Source: Sphingobium lignivorans (GTDB lineage: Bacteria; Pseudomonadota; Alphaproteobacteria; Sphingomonadales; Sphingomonadaceae). Taken from it: DNA of 64,000 bases. Position numbers and translations under genes: made by a program. Positions within the stretch are counted from its first letter, which is position 1; every line of letters begins with the position of its first letter. The stretch is from the NCBI RefSeq assembly GCF_014203955.1, contig NZ_JACHKA010000001.1:2635001-2699000 (forward strand), given 5' to 3'. The notes beneath the pieces are model-generated. The model had not been told where the DNA came from. It saw nothing but the letters and a program-made list of their open reading frames with translations, and did no database searches. Of the stretch, positions 9,714-19,189 are shown piece after piece.

Positions 9714-10298
9714 ATGATCCTCGTCATCGACAATTATGACAGCTTCACCTGGAACCTGGTCCATTATCTGATGGAGCTGGGCGCACAGGTGGAAGTGGTG
9801 CGCAACGACGCCATGTCCGCCGGGCAGGCGCTGTCCAGCGGCGCGCAGGCCTTCCTGCTTTCGCCCGGGCCCTGCACGCCCAATGAAGCGGGGATCAGTC
9901 TGGATCTGGTCGCGGCATGCGCGGATGCCGGCAAGCCGCTGCTGGGCGTGTGCCTCGGGCACCAGGCGATCGGACAGCATTTCGGCGGCAAGGTGGTGCG
10001 TGGCGGACTGATGCACGGCAAGACATCGCCGGTGAGGCATGACGGCACCGGCCTGTTCGCGGGCATCCCCTCCCCCTTCATCGCGACGCGCTATCATTCG
10101 CTGATCGTGGAGGAGATTCCGGAAGCGCTGATCGTCAACGCCACCAGCGAGGACGGCTCCGTCATGGGTTTCCGCCACGCGAGCCTGCCTATCCACAGCG
10201 TCCAGTTCCACCCCGAGAGCATCGCCACGGAACATGGCCATGCCATGTTGGCCAACTTCATGAAGGTCGCGGGCATCAAGGTGACGGAGCGCGCCTGA
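9714..10298 (+). CDS. trpG: Anthranilate synthase component II (glutamine amidotransferase)
   Basis: 194 residues. It starts with the [14 protein letters not shown] motif and has the class I amidotransferase triad: Cys80 in GVCLGHQ, and His166 and Glu168 in FHPES. It releases ammonia from glutamine for TrpE. In many sphingomonads it directly follows trpE; here it is 3.9 kb away, after four unrelated genes. It is separated from trpD by a DUF885 gene. In some bacteria the subunit is shared with 4-amino-4-deoxychorismate synthesis. Confidence 0.95.
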   Translation: MILVIDNYDSFTWNLVHYLMELGAQVEVVRNDAMSAGQALSSGAQAFLLSPGPCTPNEAGISLDLVAACADAGKPLLGVCLGHQAIGQHFGGKVVRGGLMHGKTSPVRHDGTGLFAGIPSPFIATRYHSLIVEEIPEALIVNATSEDGSVMGFRHASLPIHSVQFHPESIATEHGHAMLANFMKVAGIKVTERA

Positions 10299-10476
10299 TC
10301 TTGCGGCGAACTGCAGTCCCTGCCCGTCACGACCCGTCCATCGTTTTTGAAGTCTGATCTCCTGCCATGCGGGCGCGCGAAGCGATGCCCCCTGCGTCGC
10401 AGAACGCCTGCTATATGGACAATGATTGTATTTCGTATACTAAACTTCGAGTCGAGGATTCGAAGGGGAAGCGGAC

Positions 10477-12204
10477 ATGCGCAGGCACTGGTTCATCGCG
10501 GCGGCACTGGTCGCTGCATCGGTATCCACGGGGGCGCTGGCCCAGGGCGCTGCCGACCAGCAGCTCAAGGCCCTCTACGACGCCGAGTGGCAGTGGCGAG
10601 TCAGCGAGAATATGGCGCGGGGCGAGGGTCCGCCCAATCCGCACATGCCGCATGTCGACGCCGCGTCGCAGGCGCGGCGCGCTGCTTACTGGAGCGATGC
10701 GCTCAAGAAGCTGGACGCCATCCCGCTCGACCAGCTCTCGCCGGAAGAACGCATCAATGCCGAAGTGTTCCGGGAAGCGTTGGAGGGCTTCCTGACCGAG
10801 TATCGCTTCAAGGAATATGAGGACGCATTCGGGTTCTGGACCTGGATGGCCCCCAATTATGGCTTCGGCTCGGTCGAGGGCTACAAAGCCTATCTGTCGC
10901 GCCTTTCCGAAATGCCGCGCTATGTGGACGAGCAGATCGCCAACATGCGCGCGGGAATCAAGCGTGGGTTCACGCGTTCGGCGATCGCCGTGAAGGGTCG
11001 CGAGAAGGCGGTGGAGCCGCTGGCGAGCACGGACGCCACAGCCAACCCCCTCTACCAGCCCTTCACCATGATGCCTGCCAGCATCCCCGCCGACCAGATC
11101 GCGCCGCTACAGGCGCAGGGCAAGGCCGCCGTCGCTGAGACATCGAAGGCGTTCGCGAAGCTGCTGACTTTCCTCCAGACCCAATATATGCCCAAGGCCC
11201 GCACCGAGACCTCCGCTGAGGCACTCCCGGACGGCAAGGCCTATTATGCCGCCAAGCTGCGGCAATATACCACGCTGGACCTGACGCCGGACGAAATCCA
11301 CGAGATCGGCCTGAAGGAAGTCGCCCGCATCAAGGCGGACATGGACCGGACCATGAAGGAATCCGGCTGGACCGGCGATTTCGCCGGCTTCCTGCACTTC
11401 CTGAAAACCGACCCGCAATTCTATGCGAAGACGCCTTACGAGCTGCTCGCCAAGTCCTCTTATGTCGCCAACAAGATCAATGGCGAACTGAAGAACACGA
11501 TCGGCCTGCTGCCGCGCTATCGCTTCACCATCCGGCCAACGCCAGACAATATCGCGCCCTTCGCGACCGGCGGCAATGGCGGCCTCGAAAGCTGCAAGAT
11601 GAACACCTACAATCTGCCGGCACGGCCGCTCTATACCATCCCACCGCTCACCGCGCATGAATGCGCGCCGGGCCACAGCTTCCAGGCCGCCCTCGCTCTG
11701 GAAGGCCCGGACAGGCCGGAGATCCGCAAGAACACCTATTTCTCCGGCTATGGCGAAGGCTGGGCGCTCTACATGGAATGGCTGGGCACCAAATGGGGCA
11801 TCTACGAGACGCCTTATGACGAATTCGGCCGCCAGACCTACGAGATGTGGCGCGCCACTCGCCTCGTGATCGACACCGGGCTGCACCACAAGGGCTGGAC
11901 CCGCCAGCAGGCCTATGATTATCTCAGGAACCACACAGCCCTGTCCGACCATGAGGTCACGATCGAGACGGACCGCTACATCACCAGCCCGGGCCAGGCC
12001 AATGCCTACAAGCTGGGCGAACTCCTCATCCGCCGCAAGCGTGCCGAGGCGGAAAAAGCATTGGGCGACAGGTTCGACCAGCGGTGGTTCCATGACGTGA
12101 TCCTTGGCCTGGGCGCGGTGCCCCTGCCCACGCTGGAGCGCGTGATCGACGAATGGATCGCGGGCGGCGGCAAGAACCCCAACCCCGATCTCGTCGCGGA
12201 CTGA
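10477..12204 (+). CDS. Exported DUF885 family putative metallopeptidase
   Basis: 575 residues with a signal peptide ending in GALAQG (about residue 24). The DUF885 fold is mainly helical. A zinc-type motif AHECAPGHSFQ lies near residue 394, with the downstream YGEGWALYMEWLG segment, as in the family of putative carboxypeptidase-like proteins. It is probably periplasmic. The substrate is unknown. It stands alone between trpG and trpD and is followed by a strong hairpin. TATACT at about 10436 is a possible -10 box, but no well-spaced -35 is evident. Confidence 0.85.
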   Translation: MRRHWFIAAALVAASVSTGALAQGAADQQLKALYDAEWQWRVSENMARGEGPPNPHMPHVDAASQARRAAYWSDALKKLDAIPLDQLSPEERINAEVFREALEGFLTEYRFKEYEDAFGFWTWMAPNYGFGSVEGYKAYLSRLSEMPRYVDEQIANMRAGIKRGFTRSAIAVKGREKAVEPLASTDATANPLYQPFTMMPASIPADQIAPLQAQGKAAVAETSKAFAKLLTFLQTQYMPKARTETSAEALPDGKAYYAAKLRQYTTLDLTPDEIHEIGLKEVARIKADMDRTMKESGWTGDFAGFLHFLKTDPQFYAKTPYELLAKSSYVANKINGELKNTIGLLPRYRFTIRPTPDNIAPFATGGNGGLESCKMNTYNLPARPLYTIPPLTAHECAPGHSFQAALALEGPDRPEIRKNTYFSGYGEGWALYMEWLGTKWGIYETPYDEFGRQTYEMWRATRLVIDTGLHHKGWTRQQAYDYLRNHTALSDHEVTIETDRYITSPGQANAYKLGELLIRRKRAEAEKALGDRFDQRWFHDVILGLGAVPLPTLERVIDEWIAGGGKNPNPDLVAD

Positions 12205-12210
12205 GGCGCG

Positions 12211-12235
12211 GAGCGGCGCTTGTCCGGCGCCGCTC
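12211..12235 (+). terminator. Rho-independent-like hairpin after the DUF885 gene
   Basis: A perfect 9 bp stem (GAGCGGCGC at 12211-12219 with GCGCCGCTC at 12227-12235) closes a 7-base loop and is followed by a short pyrimidine run (TTCCT). It lies just after the DUF885 stop and before trpD. The T-run is weak, so terminator function is likely but not certain. Confidence 0.5.
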
Positions 12236-12353
12236 TTCCTGCCGCGAGGGCGCCGTCCCCGCCCCGGCCGCTTCCCCCTTTCCGGGGTAATCCTCGCCGC
12301 GCGCTGGCGAAACCGGGCATGAACGGGCTCGACTTTTTCGATCCACGGCCCTT

Positions 12354-13367
12354 ATGGCAACGACCATGAGCGCGATGACCTCCCTGCCCGACCCCACCGC
12401 ACCGCTACCCGAGGCGGATGCAGCCCGCGCCTTTGCGGCCATTCTCGATGGCGCGGTCAGCGATGAGGCCATCGCTGCCTTTCTCGTCGCCCTCTCCGAC
12501 CGGGGCGAGACGGCAACCGAAATCGCCGCTGCAGCGCGGGAAATGCGCGCGCGGCTGATCCCCGTCACCGCGCCGCCCGGCGCGATCGACGTGTGCGGCA
12601 CCGGCGGCGACGGGCATCATACGCTCAACGTCTCCACGGCCGTCAGTCTCGTGGTCGCGGCATGCGGGGTACCAGTCGCCAAGCACGGCAATCGTGCCGC
12701 CTCATCCAAGGCTGGAGCCGCGGACACGCTGGAAGCACTGGGGCTCGATCTCGACCGCGCGGCGCAAACTGCCGAGCGCAGCCTCGCCGAGATCGGCATC
12801 TGCTTCCTCTTCGCGCAGAAGCACCACCCTGCCCTGGCGCGGCTGGGTCCGATCCGCCGGGCTCTCGGGCGGCGCACCATCTTCAACCTCATGGGCCCAC
12901 TCGCCAATCCCGCGGGCGTCACGCGCCAGCTCATCGGCATCGCGCGGCCGGCCTATGTGCCGATCTATGCGCAGGCGCTCGCCTCGCTGGGCATCGAGCG
13001 GGCCATGGTCGTCTCGGGCGACGAGGGGCTGGACGAACTGAGCATGGCCGGGGGCAACGACGTCGCGGACGTGACGGCTGACGGCATCGTGGCGATGCGA
13101 CGCGTGAGCGCGGCCGACGCCGGCCTGCCATCCCACCCCATCGATGCCATCCGGGGCGGCGACCCGGCGCACAACGCCGCGGCGTTGCAAGCGCTCTTGC
13201 TGGGCGAGCATGGTCCCTATCGCGACGCCGTGCTGCTCAATGCCGCCGCGGCGCTCATGGTCGCCGGACGAGCGGAGACGCTGGTCGAGGGTGTCGCGCA
13301 GGCCGCCGAAGTCATCGACAAGGGCCTTGCCAAGGCCCTCCTCCAGTGCTGGATCGCTTACGAATGA
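12354..13367 (+). CDS. trpD: Anthranilate phosphoribosyltransferase
   Basis: 337 residues. The phosphoribosyl-pyrophosphate site is [17 protein letters not shown] (near residue 80), followed by [21 protein letters not shown], the anthranilate-binding segment [16 protein letters not shown], and [11 protein letters not shown]. It transfers phosphoribose to anthranilate in tryptophan synthesis. Two further in-frame ATGs lie within the first eight codons. Its stop overlaps the trpC start (ATGA). Confidence 0.95.
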   Translation: MATTMSAMTSLPDPTAPLPEADAARAFAAILDGAVSDEAIAAFLVALSDRGETATEIAAAAREMRARLIPVTAPPGAIDVCGTGGDGHHTLNVSTAVSLVVAACGVPVAKHGNRAASSKAGAADTLEALGLDLDRAAQTAERSLAEIGICFLFAQKHHPALARLGPIRRALGRRTIFNLMGPLANPAGVTRQLIGIARPAYVPIYAQALASLGIERAMVVSGDEGLDELSMAGGNDVADVTADGIVAMRRVSAADAGLPSHPIDAIRGGDPAHNAAALQALLLGEHGPYRDAVLLNAAAALMVAGRAETLVEGVAQAAEVIDKGLAKALLQCWIAYE

Positions 13368-14155
13368 ACAAGCTCGACGAAATCTGCGCCACCAAGCGCG
13401 AGGAAGTTGCCGCGCGCAAGGCGGCGATCAGCCTTGCGGACCTCGAGAGCCGCGCCGCCGCGCAGACGCCGCCGCGCGGCTTCCGCCGGGCGCTGGACGC
13501 GAAAGTGGCCGCAGGAGGCTATGGACTCATCGCCGAGGTGAAGAAGGCCAGCCCTTCCAAGGGGCTCATCCGCGCCGATTTCGATCCGCCGGCTCATGCC
13601 CGCGCTTATGAAGCCGGCGGCGCGGCCTGCCTCTCCGTTCTGACCGATGCCCCCTATTTTCAGGGCCATGAGGATTATCTTGTGGCCGCCCGCGCTGCCT
13701 GCACACTGCCGGTGCTGCGCAAGGATTTCATGGTCGATCCATGGCAGATCCTGGAAAGCCGCGCGATCGGCGCCGACGCGATCCTCATCATCGTCTCGGC
13801 ACTAAGCGACCAGCAGATGTGCGAGATCGAGGACGTAGCCATCGGCCTGGGCATGGACGCGCTGGTGGAAGTGCATGATGCCCACGAGTTGGAACGGGCG
13901 CTTGCCCTGCGCTCGCGCCTCATCGGCGTCAATAATCGCAATCTCAAGGACTTCACCGTCGATTTTGCCCGAACATATGAGCTGGTGGGCAGTGCGCCGC
14001 AGGGCTGCACTTTCGTCGCCGAAAGCGGCCTCACCACGCGCGCCGATCTGGACGACATGGCGGAGCACGGGGTGCGCTGCTTCCTCGTTGGCGAATCGCT
14101 CATGCGGCAGGCGGACGTCGAATCCGCAACCCGCGCGTTGATCGGCGCCGCATGA
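13364..14155 (+). CDS. trpC: Indole-3-glycerol phosphate synthase
   Basis: 263 residues. A TIM barrel with the family boxes [11 protein letters not shown] (catalytic Lys), [49 protein letters not shown] and [10 protein letters not shown]. It closes the indole ring from carboxyphenylamino-deoxyribulose phosphate. The ATG at 13364 overlaps the trpD stop and fits the family start; six further codons are open upstream. Overlaps moaC by four bases. Confidence 0.95.
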   Translation: MNKLDEICATKREEVAARKAAISLADLESRAAAQTPPRGFRRALDAKVAAGGYGLIAEVKKASPSKGLIRADFDPPAHARAYEAGGAACLSVLTDAPYFQGHEDYLVAARAACTLPVLRKDFMVDPWQILESRAIGADAILIIVSALSDQQMCEIEDVAIGLGMDALVEVHDAHELERALALRSRLIGVNNRNLKDFTVDFARTYELVGSAPQGCTFVAESGLTTRADLDDMAEHGVRCFLVGESLMRQADVESATRALIGAA

Positions 14156-14619
14156 CCGGGCTCAGCCATACCGACGAAGCGGGGGCCGCGCGCATGGTGG
14201 ATGTCTCCGCCAAAGCGGACACTGCCCGCACCGCTGTCGCAACCGGCCGGATCGACATGAATGACGCGGCGCGCGCCGCGATTGCCGAGGGAAGCGCCGC
14301 CAAGGGCGATGTGTTCGCCGCGGCACGCATCGCCGGGATCATGGCGGCCAAGCGCACGAGCGACATCATTCCGCTTTGCCACCCGCTGCCGCTCACCGGC
14401 ATCACGCTCGATCTTGCGCTCGACGAGAAAGGCGCGATCGCCACGGCGACCGTGAACACGGCAGGCAAGACCGGCGTGGAAATGGAGGCGCTCACGGCCG
14501 TCTCTGCGGCCCTCCTCACCTTGTATGACATGCTCAAGGCAGTCGACAAGCAGATGATCATGAAGGACATTCACGTCTCGGCAAAGAGCGGCGGGAAATC
14601 CGGCGACTGGTCGGCATGA
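14152..14619 (+). CDS. moaC: Cyclic pyranopterin monophosphate synthase
   Basis: 155 residues. It carries the MoaC signature: [10 protein letters not shown] near the start, [26 protein letters not shown], and the C-terminal [21 protein letters not shown] segment with the active-site Asp and Lys residues. It acts with MoaA in the first step of molybdopterin synthesis. It starts inside the trpC stop codon and ends inside the moeA start, so the whole trpDC-moaC-moeA run is likely one coupled operon. Confidence 0.95.
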   Translation: MTGLSHTDEAGAARMVDVSAKADTARTAVATGRIDMNDAARAAIAEGSAAKGDVFAAARIAGIMAAKRTSDIIPLCHPLPLTGITLDLALDEKGAIATATVNTAGKTGVEMEALTAVSAALLTLYDMLKAVDKQMIMKDIHVSAKSGGKSGDWSA

Positions 14620-15830
14620 GCCTGCTCCCCGTCGAGGAGGCGCAGGCCCGGCTGCTCGCGATGGCGAGCCCCCTGCCCGCCTGCCCCGCGCCCCTGGCCG
14701 AGGCTGCCGGCCGCTACCTTGCCGAACCGCTTGCCGCCGCGCGCGATCAGCCCTGGACGGATCTCTCCGCCATGGATGGCTATGCCGTGCGCCATGCGGA
14801 CATGCCCGGCCCCTGGCGCGTCGTGGGCGAGATGGCGGCGGGTGCCGTACCGGGCCGTGCGCCTCTTGGCGAAGGCGAGGCGATGCGCATCTTCACCGGC
14901 GCGCCATTGCCCCCCGGTGCGGACACGGTCGTGGTGCAGGAGGACGTCCATGTCGATGGAACGCTGGTACGCCTCACCGGCGAGGGACCCGGGGGACGGG
15001 GACGCCATGTCCGTCCGCGCGCCAGCGACTTCGCACAAGGCGCTACCCTGCTGCCGGCTGGCATCCGCCTCGGCCCAGCTCAGGTCGCGCTGGCCGCGCT
15101 GGCGGGATACGGAGCGATGCCGTTGGGGGGGCGCCCGCGCATCAGCATCCTTTCGACCGGAAGCGAGCTGGTCCCGCCCGGCGCGCCTTGCTCACCGGGC
15201 CGCCTGCCCGCCTCCAACGGCGTCATGCTGCGCGCGATGGCCGAGGGTGCCGGCGCGACCGTGGCCGGGGAAACGCTGGTTCCCGACGATCTCGGCTTGC
15301 TGACACAGGCCCTGCGGCACGCCGCCGAAGCGGATGAAGCGCATGTCATCGTCACCTCGGGCGGCGCCTCGGTCGGCGACCACGATCTCGTGCGGCCTGC
15401 GCTGGAGGCCGCGGGGGGCAGCATCGATTTCTGGCGGATCGCCATGCGGCCGGGCAAGCCGCTGATCGTGGGCAGGATCGGCGGCGCCATCCTCCTCGGC
15501 CTGCCGGGCAACCCCGTATCCGCCATGGTGACCGGCGCATTGTTCCTGCTCCCGCTGGTCCGTCACCTCGCAGGCGCTGCCGAACCGCTGCCTCGGACGC
15601 GCGATGCCATGCTTGCCGTCGACATGCCGGCGGTGGGCGGCCGCACCGATTTTGTGCGTGCGACCGTGGCAGGCGAGACCGTCACGCCCATCGCGTTCCA
15701 GGACAGCGCGGCCATGCATGCAGCCGCCAGAGCGAATGCACTCATCGTCCGCCCCGCAGATTCGCCGGCCTCCCGCGCCGGCGAAAAGGCCCCGATCCTC
15801 GACTGGCCCGCCCTCGGCCTCGCCGGCTGA
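14616..15830 (+). CDS. moeA: Molybdopterin molybdenumtransferase
   Basis: 404 residues. The N-terminal MoeA domain contains [16 protein letters not shown]. The MoCF/MogA-like domain has the [14 protein letters not shown] motif, SNGVMLRAM and the [17 protein letters not shown] segment with the catalytic Asp, and [14 protein letters not shown] follows. It inserts molybdate into adenylated molybdopterin. It is the last gene of the trpDC-moaC-moeA run. In relatives lexA often follows; here the tRNA-Leu and the ICE come next. Confidence 0.95.
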   Translation: MSLLPVEEAQARLLAMASPLPACPAPLAEAAGRYLAEPLAAARDQPWTDLSAMDGYAVRHADMPGPWRVVGEMAAGAVPGRAPLGEGEAMRIFTGAPLPPGADTVVVQEDVHVDGTLVRLTGEGPGGRGRHVRPRASDFAQGATLLPAGIRLGPAQVALAALAGYGAMPLGGRPRISILSTGSELVPPGAPCSPGRLPASNGVMLRAMAEGAGATVAGETLVPDDLGLLTQALRHAAEADEAHVIVTSGGASVGDHDLVRPALEAAGGSIDFWRIAMRPGKPLIVGRIGGAILLGLPGNPVSAMVTGALFLLPLVRHLAGAAEPLPRTRDAMLAVDMPAVGGRTDFVRATVAGETVTPIAFQDSAAMHAAARANALIVRPADSPASRAGEKAPILDWPALGLAG

Positions 15831-15862
15831 GCGATCTCCTGCGATTTTCCCCAACGGACTCG

Positions 15863-15891
15863 TTGACAAGCCCGCTCGCGCCCGCTACCCG
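15863..15891 (+). promoter_or_regulatory. Candidate sigma-70-type promoter of the tRNA-Leu gene
   Basis: A perfect TTGACA (15863-15868) is followed after 17 bases by TACCCG (15886-15891), a poor -10 box. Transcription would begin about 25-30 bases upstream of the tRNA. Good -35 boxes with weak -10 boxes are common in high-GC alphaproteobacteria. This is a sequence-only prediction. Confidence 0.45.
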
Positions 15892-15926
15892 CGCCCACCT
15901 ACCCAACAGGCAGTCCACTGCCCCGT

Positions 15927-16013
15927 GCCCAGATGGCGGAATTGGTAGACGCACCAGCTTCAGGTGCTGGCGATCGCAAGGTCGTGGAGGTTCGAGTCCT
16001 CTTCTGGGCACCA
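15927..16013 (+). tRNA. tRNA-Leu (anticodon CAG)
   Basis: An 87-nt cloverleaf with encoded CCA. The acceptor stem pairs GCCCAGA (15927-15933) with TCTGGGC (16003-16009). The anticodon stem CCAGC/GCTGG encloses TTCAGGT, so the anticodon is CAG at 15961-15963 (reads CUG). The long variable arm (CGATCGCAAGGTCG) is the class II hallmark of tRNA-Leu, and the T loop is GGTTCGAGTCC. The gene stays intact although an integrase gene follows directly, as expected when the 3' end is regenerated by the inserted element. Confidence 0.97.
15989..16013 (+). other. Likely att site of the ICE (3' end of tRNA-Leu)
   Basis: The 3' end of the tRNA (T-arm plus acceptor strand and CCA) directly abuts the 180 bp region that precedes a P4-type integrase facing away from the tRNA. 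Integrases of this class recombine at tRNA 3' ends, so the crossover core is inferred to lie here. I saw no second copy in the window, so the other junction should be beyond base 64000. The exact core cannot be set from one end. Confidence 0.6.
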
Positions 16014-16192
16014 TTTCTGGACGCTAAGTGCGTCCAGCAACGTCCAGTAAGCGACTGGTTTTGCAGCATTAATCGACCGATGATCGCCGGCTAAATGTCC
16101 GGTGACGTCCGGTCAGAACCATCAACAGCACAACATCCCTGATGGTGCTATCGATGGTCTCCGGATCGACCCGGCTTGCTGGGAAGACTCCA

Positions 16193-17419
16193 ATGCTCAC
16201 ACACATCAAAATCACATCCGCCAAACCCGCAGCGAAAACCTATCTCCTGCGCGACACCCAGGGCCTGTATCTTGCCGTTCAGCCTACAGGCTCGAAGCTG
16301 TGGCGCCTCAACTACCGGTACCTGGACAAGCAGAAGACGCTCCACCTCGGTCGCTGGCCGGAAATCGGCCTGGCCGCTGCACGCGCCAGACGGGATGAGG
16401 CCCGAAAGCAGATCGCGGAAGGCATCGATCCCGCGATCGAAAAGAAGCGGGCCAAAATCGCTGCGAGATATGCGGCGGCCAACACGTTCAGCGCGGTCGC
16501 GGAAGAATGGCTCCTGAAGTGCGAGCGCGAAGGCCTCGCAGCTGTGACCATCGACAAAATTCGCTGGCTGCTCTCCAAGGCCTATCCGGTCATCGGCAGT
16601 CTGCCGATCTCGCAAATCACTCCCCACGAGGCCCTCGCCGTGCTGCGCAGGATCGAAGCCACCGGCGCCTACGAAAGCGCCCGGCGCATGCGCAGCGTGC
16701 TTAGCCGGGTCTTCCGGTATGGCGTCGCTACGCTCCGATGCGAGAAGGACGTGGCACGTGATCTTCGGGGCGCGATCGCGACGCCAAAGGTCAGGCACTT
16801 CGCCGCGATCACCGACCCGGCGGACGTGGGCAAGCTTCTGAGGGCCATTGATGGCTATACCGGCAGTGCAATCACACGAATGGCGATGCGAATCTCGCCG
16901 CATGTCCTTTTGCGCCCCGGCGAACTCAGGCTGGCCTTGTGGAGCGATATCGATCTCGACAAGGCGATCTGGTCGATCCCCGCCGAGCGAATGAAGATGC
17001 GCAGGCCCCATCGCGTGCCGCTGTCGCGCCAGGTTCTCCTGATGCTGGAGGAACTGCGGGAATGCACCGTCTACTGGCAGTATTTGTTTCCTGCCCGGGG
17101 GAAGCCGCGCAAACCGATGTCCGAGAACTGCGTTAATCTGGGTCTGCGTCAGCTGGGCTACGCGAACCAGATGACCGCGCATGGTTTCAGGGCGATGGGC
17201 GCGACGCTGCTCAATGAATGCGGCAAATGGCACGCCGATGCGATCGAGCGGCAGCTTGCACATGTGGACACCAATCAGGTCCGGCGCATCTACGCCCGCG
17301 GCGAATATTGGGATGAGCGGGTGCACATGATGCAGTACTGGTCCGACTATCTCGATACGCTGCGGGACGGCGGGAAAGTGCTGCAGGGCAGCTTCGGCAA
17401 AGACGGAACTTCCGGCTGA
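16193..17419 (+). CDS. int: Tyrosine-type integrase, P4 family
   Basis: 408 residues from the ATG at 16193. The N-terminal arm-binding DUF4102 domain includes TYLLRDTQGLYLAVQPTGSK and LGRWPEIGLAAARA. A core-binding helical domain (about 100-190) follows, then the catalytic domain: Arg in LLRPGELRLALW, HGFR in MTAHGFRAMG, His in QLAHVD, and the nucleophilic Tyr in ARGEYWDERV. A frame 17 codons longer exists, but MLTHIKI is the normal family start and has GGGAAG upstream. It should integrate and, with the excisionase, excise the ICE at tRNA-Leu. Confidence 0.92.
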   Translation: MLTHIKITSAKPAAKTYLLRDTQGLYLAVQPTGSKLWRLNYRYLDKQKTLHLGRWPEIGLAAARARRDEARKQIAEGIDPAIEKKRAKIAARYAAANTFSAVAEEWLLKCEREGLAAVTIDKIRWLLSKAYPVIGSLPISQITPHEALAVLRRIEATGAYESARRMRSVLSRVFRYGVATLRCEKDVARDLRGAIATPKVRHFAAITDPADVGKLLRAIDGYTGSAITRMAMRISPHVLLRPGELRLALWSDIDLDKAIWSIPAERMKMRRPHRVPLSRQVLLMLEELRECTVYWQYLFPARGKPRKPMSENCVNLGLRQLGYANQMTAHGFRAMGATLLNECGKWHADAIERQLAHVDTNQVRRIYARGEYWDERVHMMQYWSDYLDTLRDGGKVLQGSFGKDGTSG

Positions 17420-17515
17420 ATGTTCTTTCCGGCGCTGGCACGGGGCAGCATCGTCTCGTGTCAGCGCCACTGATCGGTTTGCCGGTCACTCCCGCATTGA
17501 CGACCGCAGTATCGG

Positions 17516-17752
17516 TCATTCCCCGTGATTCGTATCGCTGCCTGACCCGGGCATGGCTGAAGCCTCGTTGCCCGTCAGGACCTTCAGGCTCCGATACTGG
17601 ACGAGCGTCGCGCGCCCGACCTTCGTTGTTTCAAGGTCACCGGACTGGATGAGCTCGTAGATCCGGGATCGGCTGAGACCTGTAATCCGGACGGCCGTGG
17701 ACACACGCACCGTCAGGGGCTCAATCTTCTTTTCCCATCCCCGCTCGATCAT
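17516..17752 (-). CDS. Small helix-turn-helix, excisionase-like protein
   Basis: 78 residues. The sequence RVSTAVRITGLSRSRIYELIQSGD followed by KVGRATLVQYRSL is the winged-helix (MerR/excisionase, HTH_17) signature. It lies 96 bases from the integrase and at the downstream end of the trb operon, overlapping the DUF2274 stop by four bases (ATGA). A role as recombination directionality factor or as regulator of int is inferred from position. Confidence 0.75.
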   Translation of the reverse strand: MIERGWEKKIEPLTVRVSTAVRITGLSRSRIYELIQSGDLETTKVGRATLVQYRSLKVLTGNEASAMPGSGSDTNHGE

Positions 17753-17979
17753 TGCTGCCCCCTTAGCGCAGCGTCACGGGCCCTCAGAAATCCGCGATCG
17801 CTCTCAAGGAATGCCGCGAGCATCGCGGGAATGAGTTCGGTCAGCGGCTCGGGTGCGCCATAGGCTTGCTCATAGGCACGGGCATAAGCCTTGAGCGCCT
17901 GATGCAGCTCGGGTGAGAGCGTGATGCCGAGCTTGACCGGCGTCCGATCGGGAAGCTTTCCCAGTTTCAGGTCCGCCAT
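17749..17979 (-). CDS. DUF2274 domain protein of the trb operon
   Basis: 76 residues from the ATG at 17979. LKLGKLPDRTPVKLGITLSPELHQALKAYA is the DUF2274 pattern, a small ribbon-helix-like protein nearly always found directly after trbI in this ICE family. AAGGAG lies six bases upstream of the ATG at 17979; another ATG at 17995-17997 lies inside trbI and has no such site. The function is unknown; the fold suggests DNA binding or plasmid-type maintenance. Confidence 0.8.
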   Translation of the reverse strand: MADLKLGKLPDRTPVKLGITLSPELHQALKAYARAYEQAYGAPEPLTELIPAMLAAFLESDRGFLRARDAALRGQQ

Positions 17980-17980
17980 G

Positions 17981-19189
17981 TCAGTCTCCTTGTTCATGCC
18001 AGGGCGCGAGGTTCAGATCCTTGTGAACGACCAGGCGCACGGGCGCGCCGGGCCGGATCGTGATAGTCGGCTGGATGTTGAGATTGCGCTGGGTGATCCG
18101 GTCGCCGGCGCGCGATACCGTATCCTGTGTCGCCATGCGGAGCGCCTTCACAAGATCGCTCTGACCGGAGAAGGCCAGCTCGGAGCTGACGCCGAGCAAG
18201 GTCGACAGAGCGACGCCTTTCAATAGCTGCCAGGTGTGAAAATCCACCTTGTCCTGCAATCCGGCATACCCGGAGGGACCGGTCGCCGGCACGTTGTCGA
18301 TACGAAGCGAGCTGCCGTCTGGCAGCATGATCCGTTGCCAGACGACCAGCGCACGCTTCTGCCCGAAAGCCACCACACTGTCATAGCTGCCGATTAGCCG
18401 CGCGCCCTGCGGCACGAGCAGAATACCGCCGGTGGCGCTGTCATAGACATTCTCGGTCACCTGGGCGGTGACCAGCCCGGGCAGGTCAGATCGGATGCCC
18501 GTTATGAGGCTGGCCGCGATCACACTGCCGGCCGACAATGTGTAAGGCGACGGGGCCGGGACGAGTGTGTGCGGATTCGTGTCGCCGCGCGGATCGAGGC
18601 TGCTCACGAATTCGGCCTTGCGCCCCTGGGCGTTTGGATCGCGCTCGGGATCGAGCGCGACCTTGCCATTGTCCGCCGATGAGGCCGGCGCGGAGGCAGC
18701 CGGCGCCGCAGGCAGGCTGTCGGCGGTGCTGCCCCCCTGGCGGCTCCGCACCAGCACGTCCGATTCCCGCGCCGCCTTCTGCTCGGCAATCCGGCGCTCG
18801 CGCTCGGCTGCCTCGATCTGCTGCGCCTGCTGATCCACCGGGCCGGCCACCCCAGCCATCGCCCGCTGATGCTCGAGGATCGGCCTGCCGAGATCGCCGG
18901 GCAGCGGCGGACCCAGCCTTGGCAGATCGCCATAGCTGGCCGGCGCTCCGCTCAGCGCATCGCTCGTCGGACGTGCGTTCGGCTGGGACAGTTCCTCCTG
19001 TGCATCGAAGCGCTGGAACATACGCGGCTTTAGCGCCAGCCAGGCGACCGTAATGAGACTGGCCGAGCCGATCGCGGCAATGGCGATCATGACGCCGCGC
19101 CTGAACCGGATCGCGCGCGGCGGCCGGGCGCGCAATACCAGCGTCTCCGGGTCAGCCTTGGGCGCCGGCTGGAGGGCTGCTTCGCTCAT
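17981..19189 (-). CDS. trbI: Conjugal transfer protein TrbI (VirB10-like)
   Basis: 402 residues. A short cytoplasmic tail and a transmembrane helix (about 30-52, MIAIAAIGSASLITVAWLAL) are followed by a proline-rich periplasmic linker and the VirB10 beta-barrel domain from about 200 on (YTLSAGSVIAASLITGI; VYDSATGGILLVPQGARLIGSYDS). It spans inner and outer membranes and forms the channel core of the mating apparatus with TrbG and the TrbH-type lipoprotein; no trbH is evident here. It overlaps trbG by four bases. Confidence 0.93.
   Translation of the reverse strand: MSEAALQPAPKADPETLVLRARPPRAIRFRRGVMIAIAAIGSASLITVAWLALKPRMFQRFDAQEELSQPNARPTSDALSGAPASYGDLPRLGPPLPGDLGRPILEHQRAMAGVAGPVDQQAQQIEAAERERRIAEQKAARESDVLVRSRQGGSTADSLPAAPAASAPASSADNGKVALDPERDPNAQGRKAEFVSSLDPRGDTNPHTLVPAPSPYTLSAGSVIAASLITGIRSDLPGLVTAQVTENVYDSATGGILLVPQGARLIGSYDSVVAFGQKRALVVWQRIMLPDGSSLRIDNVPATGPSGYAGLQDKVDFHTWQLLKGVALSTLLGVSSELAFSGQSDLVKALRMATQDTVSRAGDRITQRNLNIQPTITIRPGAPVRLVVHKDLNLAPWHEQGD

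Noticed and set aside
16014..16192. A second tRNA-like or attachment repeat downstream of the tRNA
   Set aside because: GTCCAG and GTCCGG motifs repeat here, but no copy of the tRNA 3' end was found.
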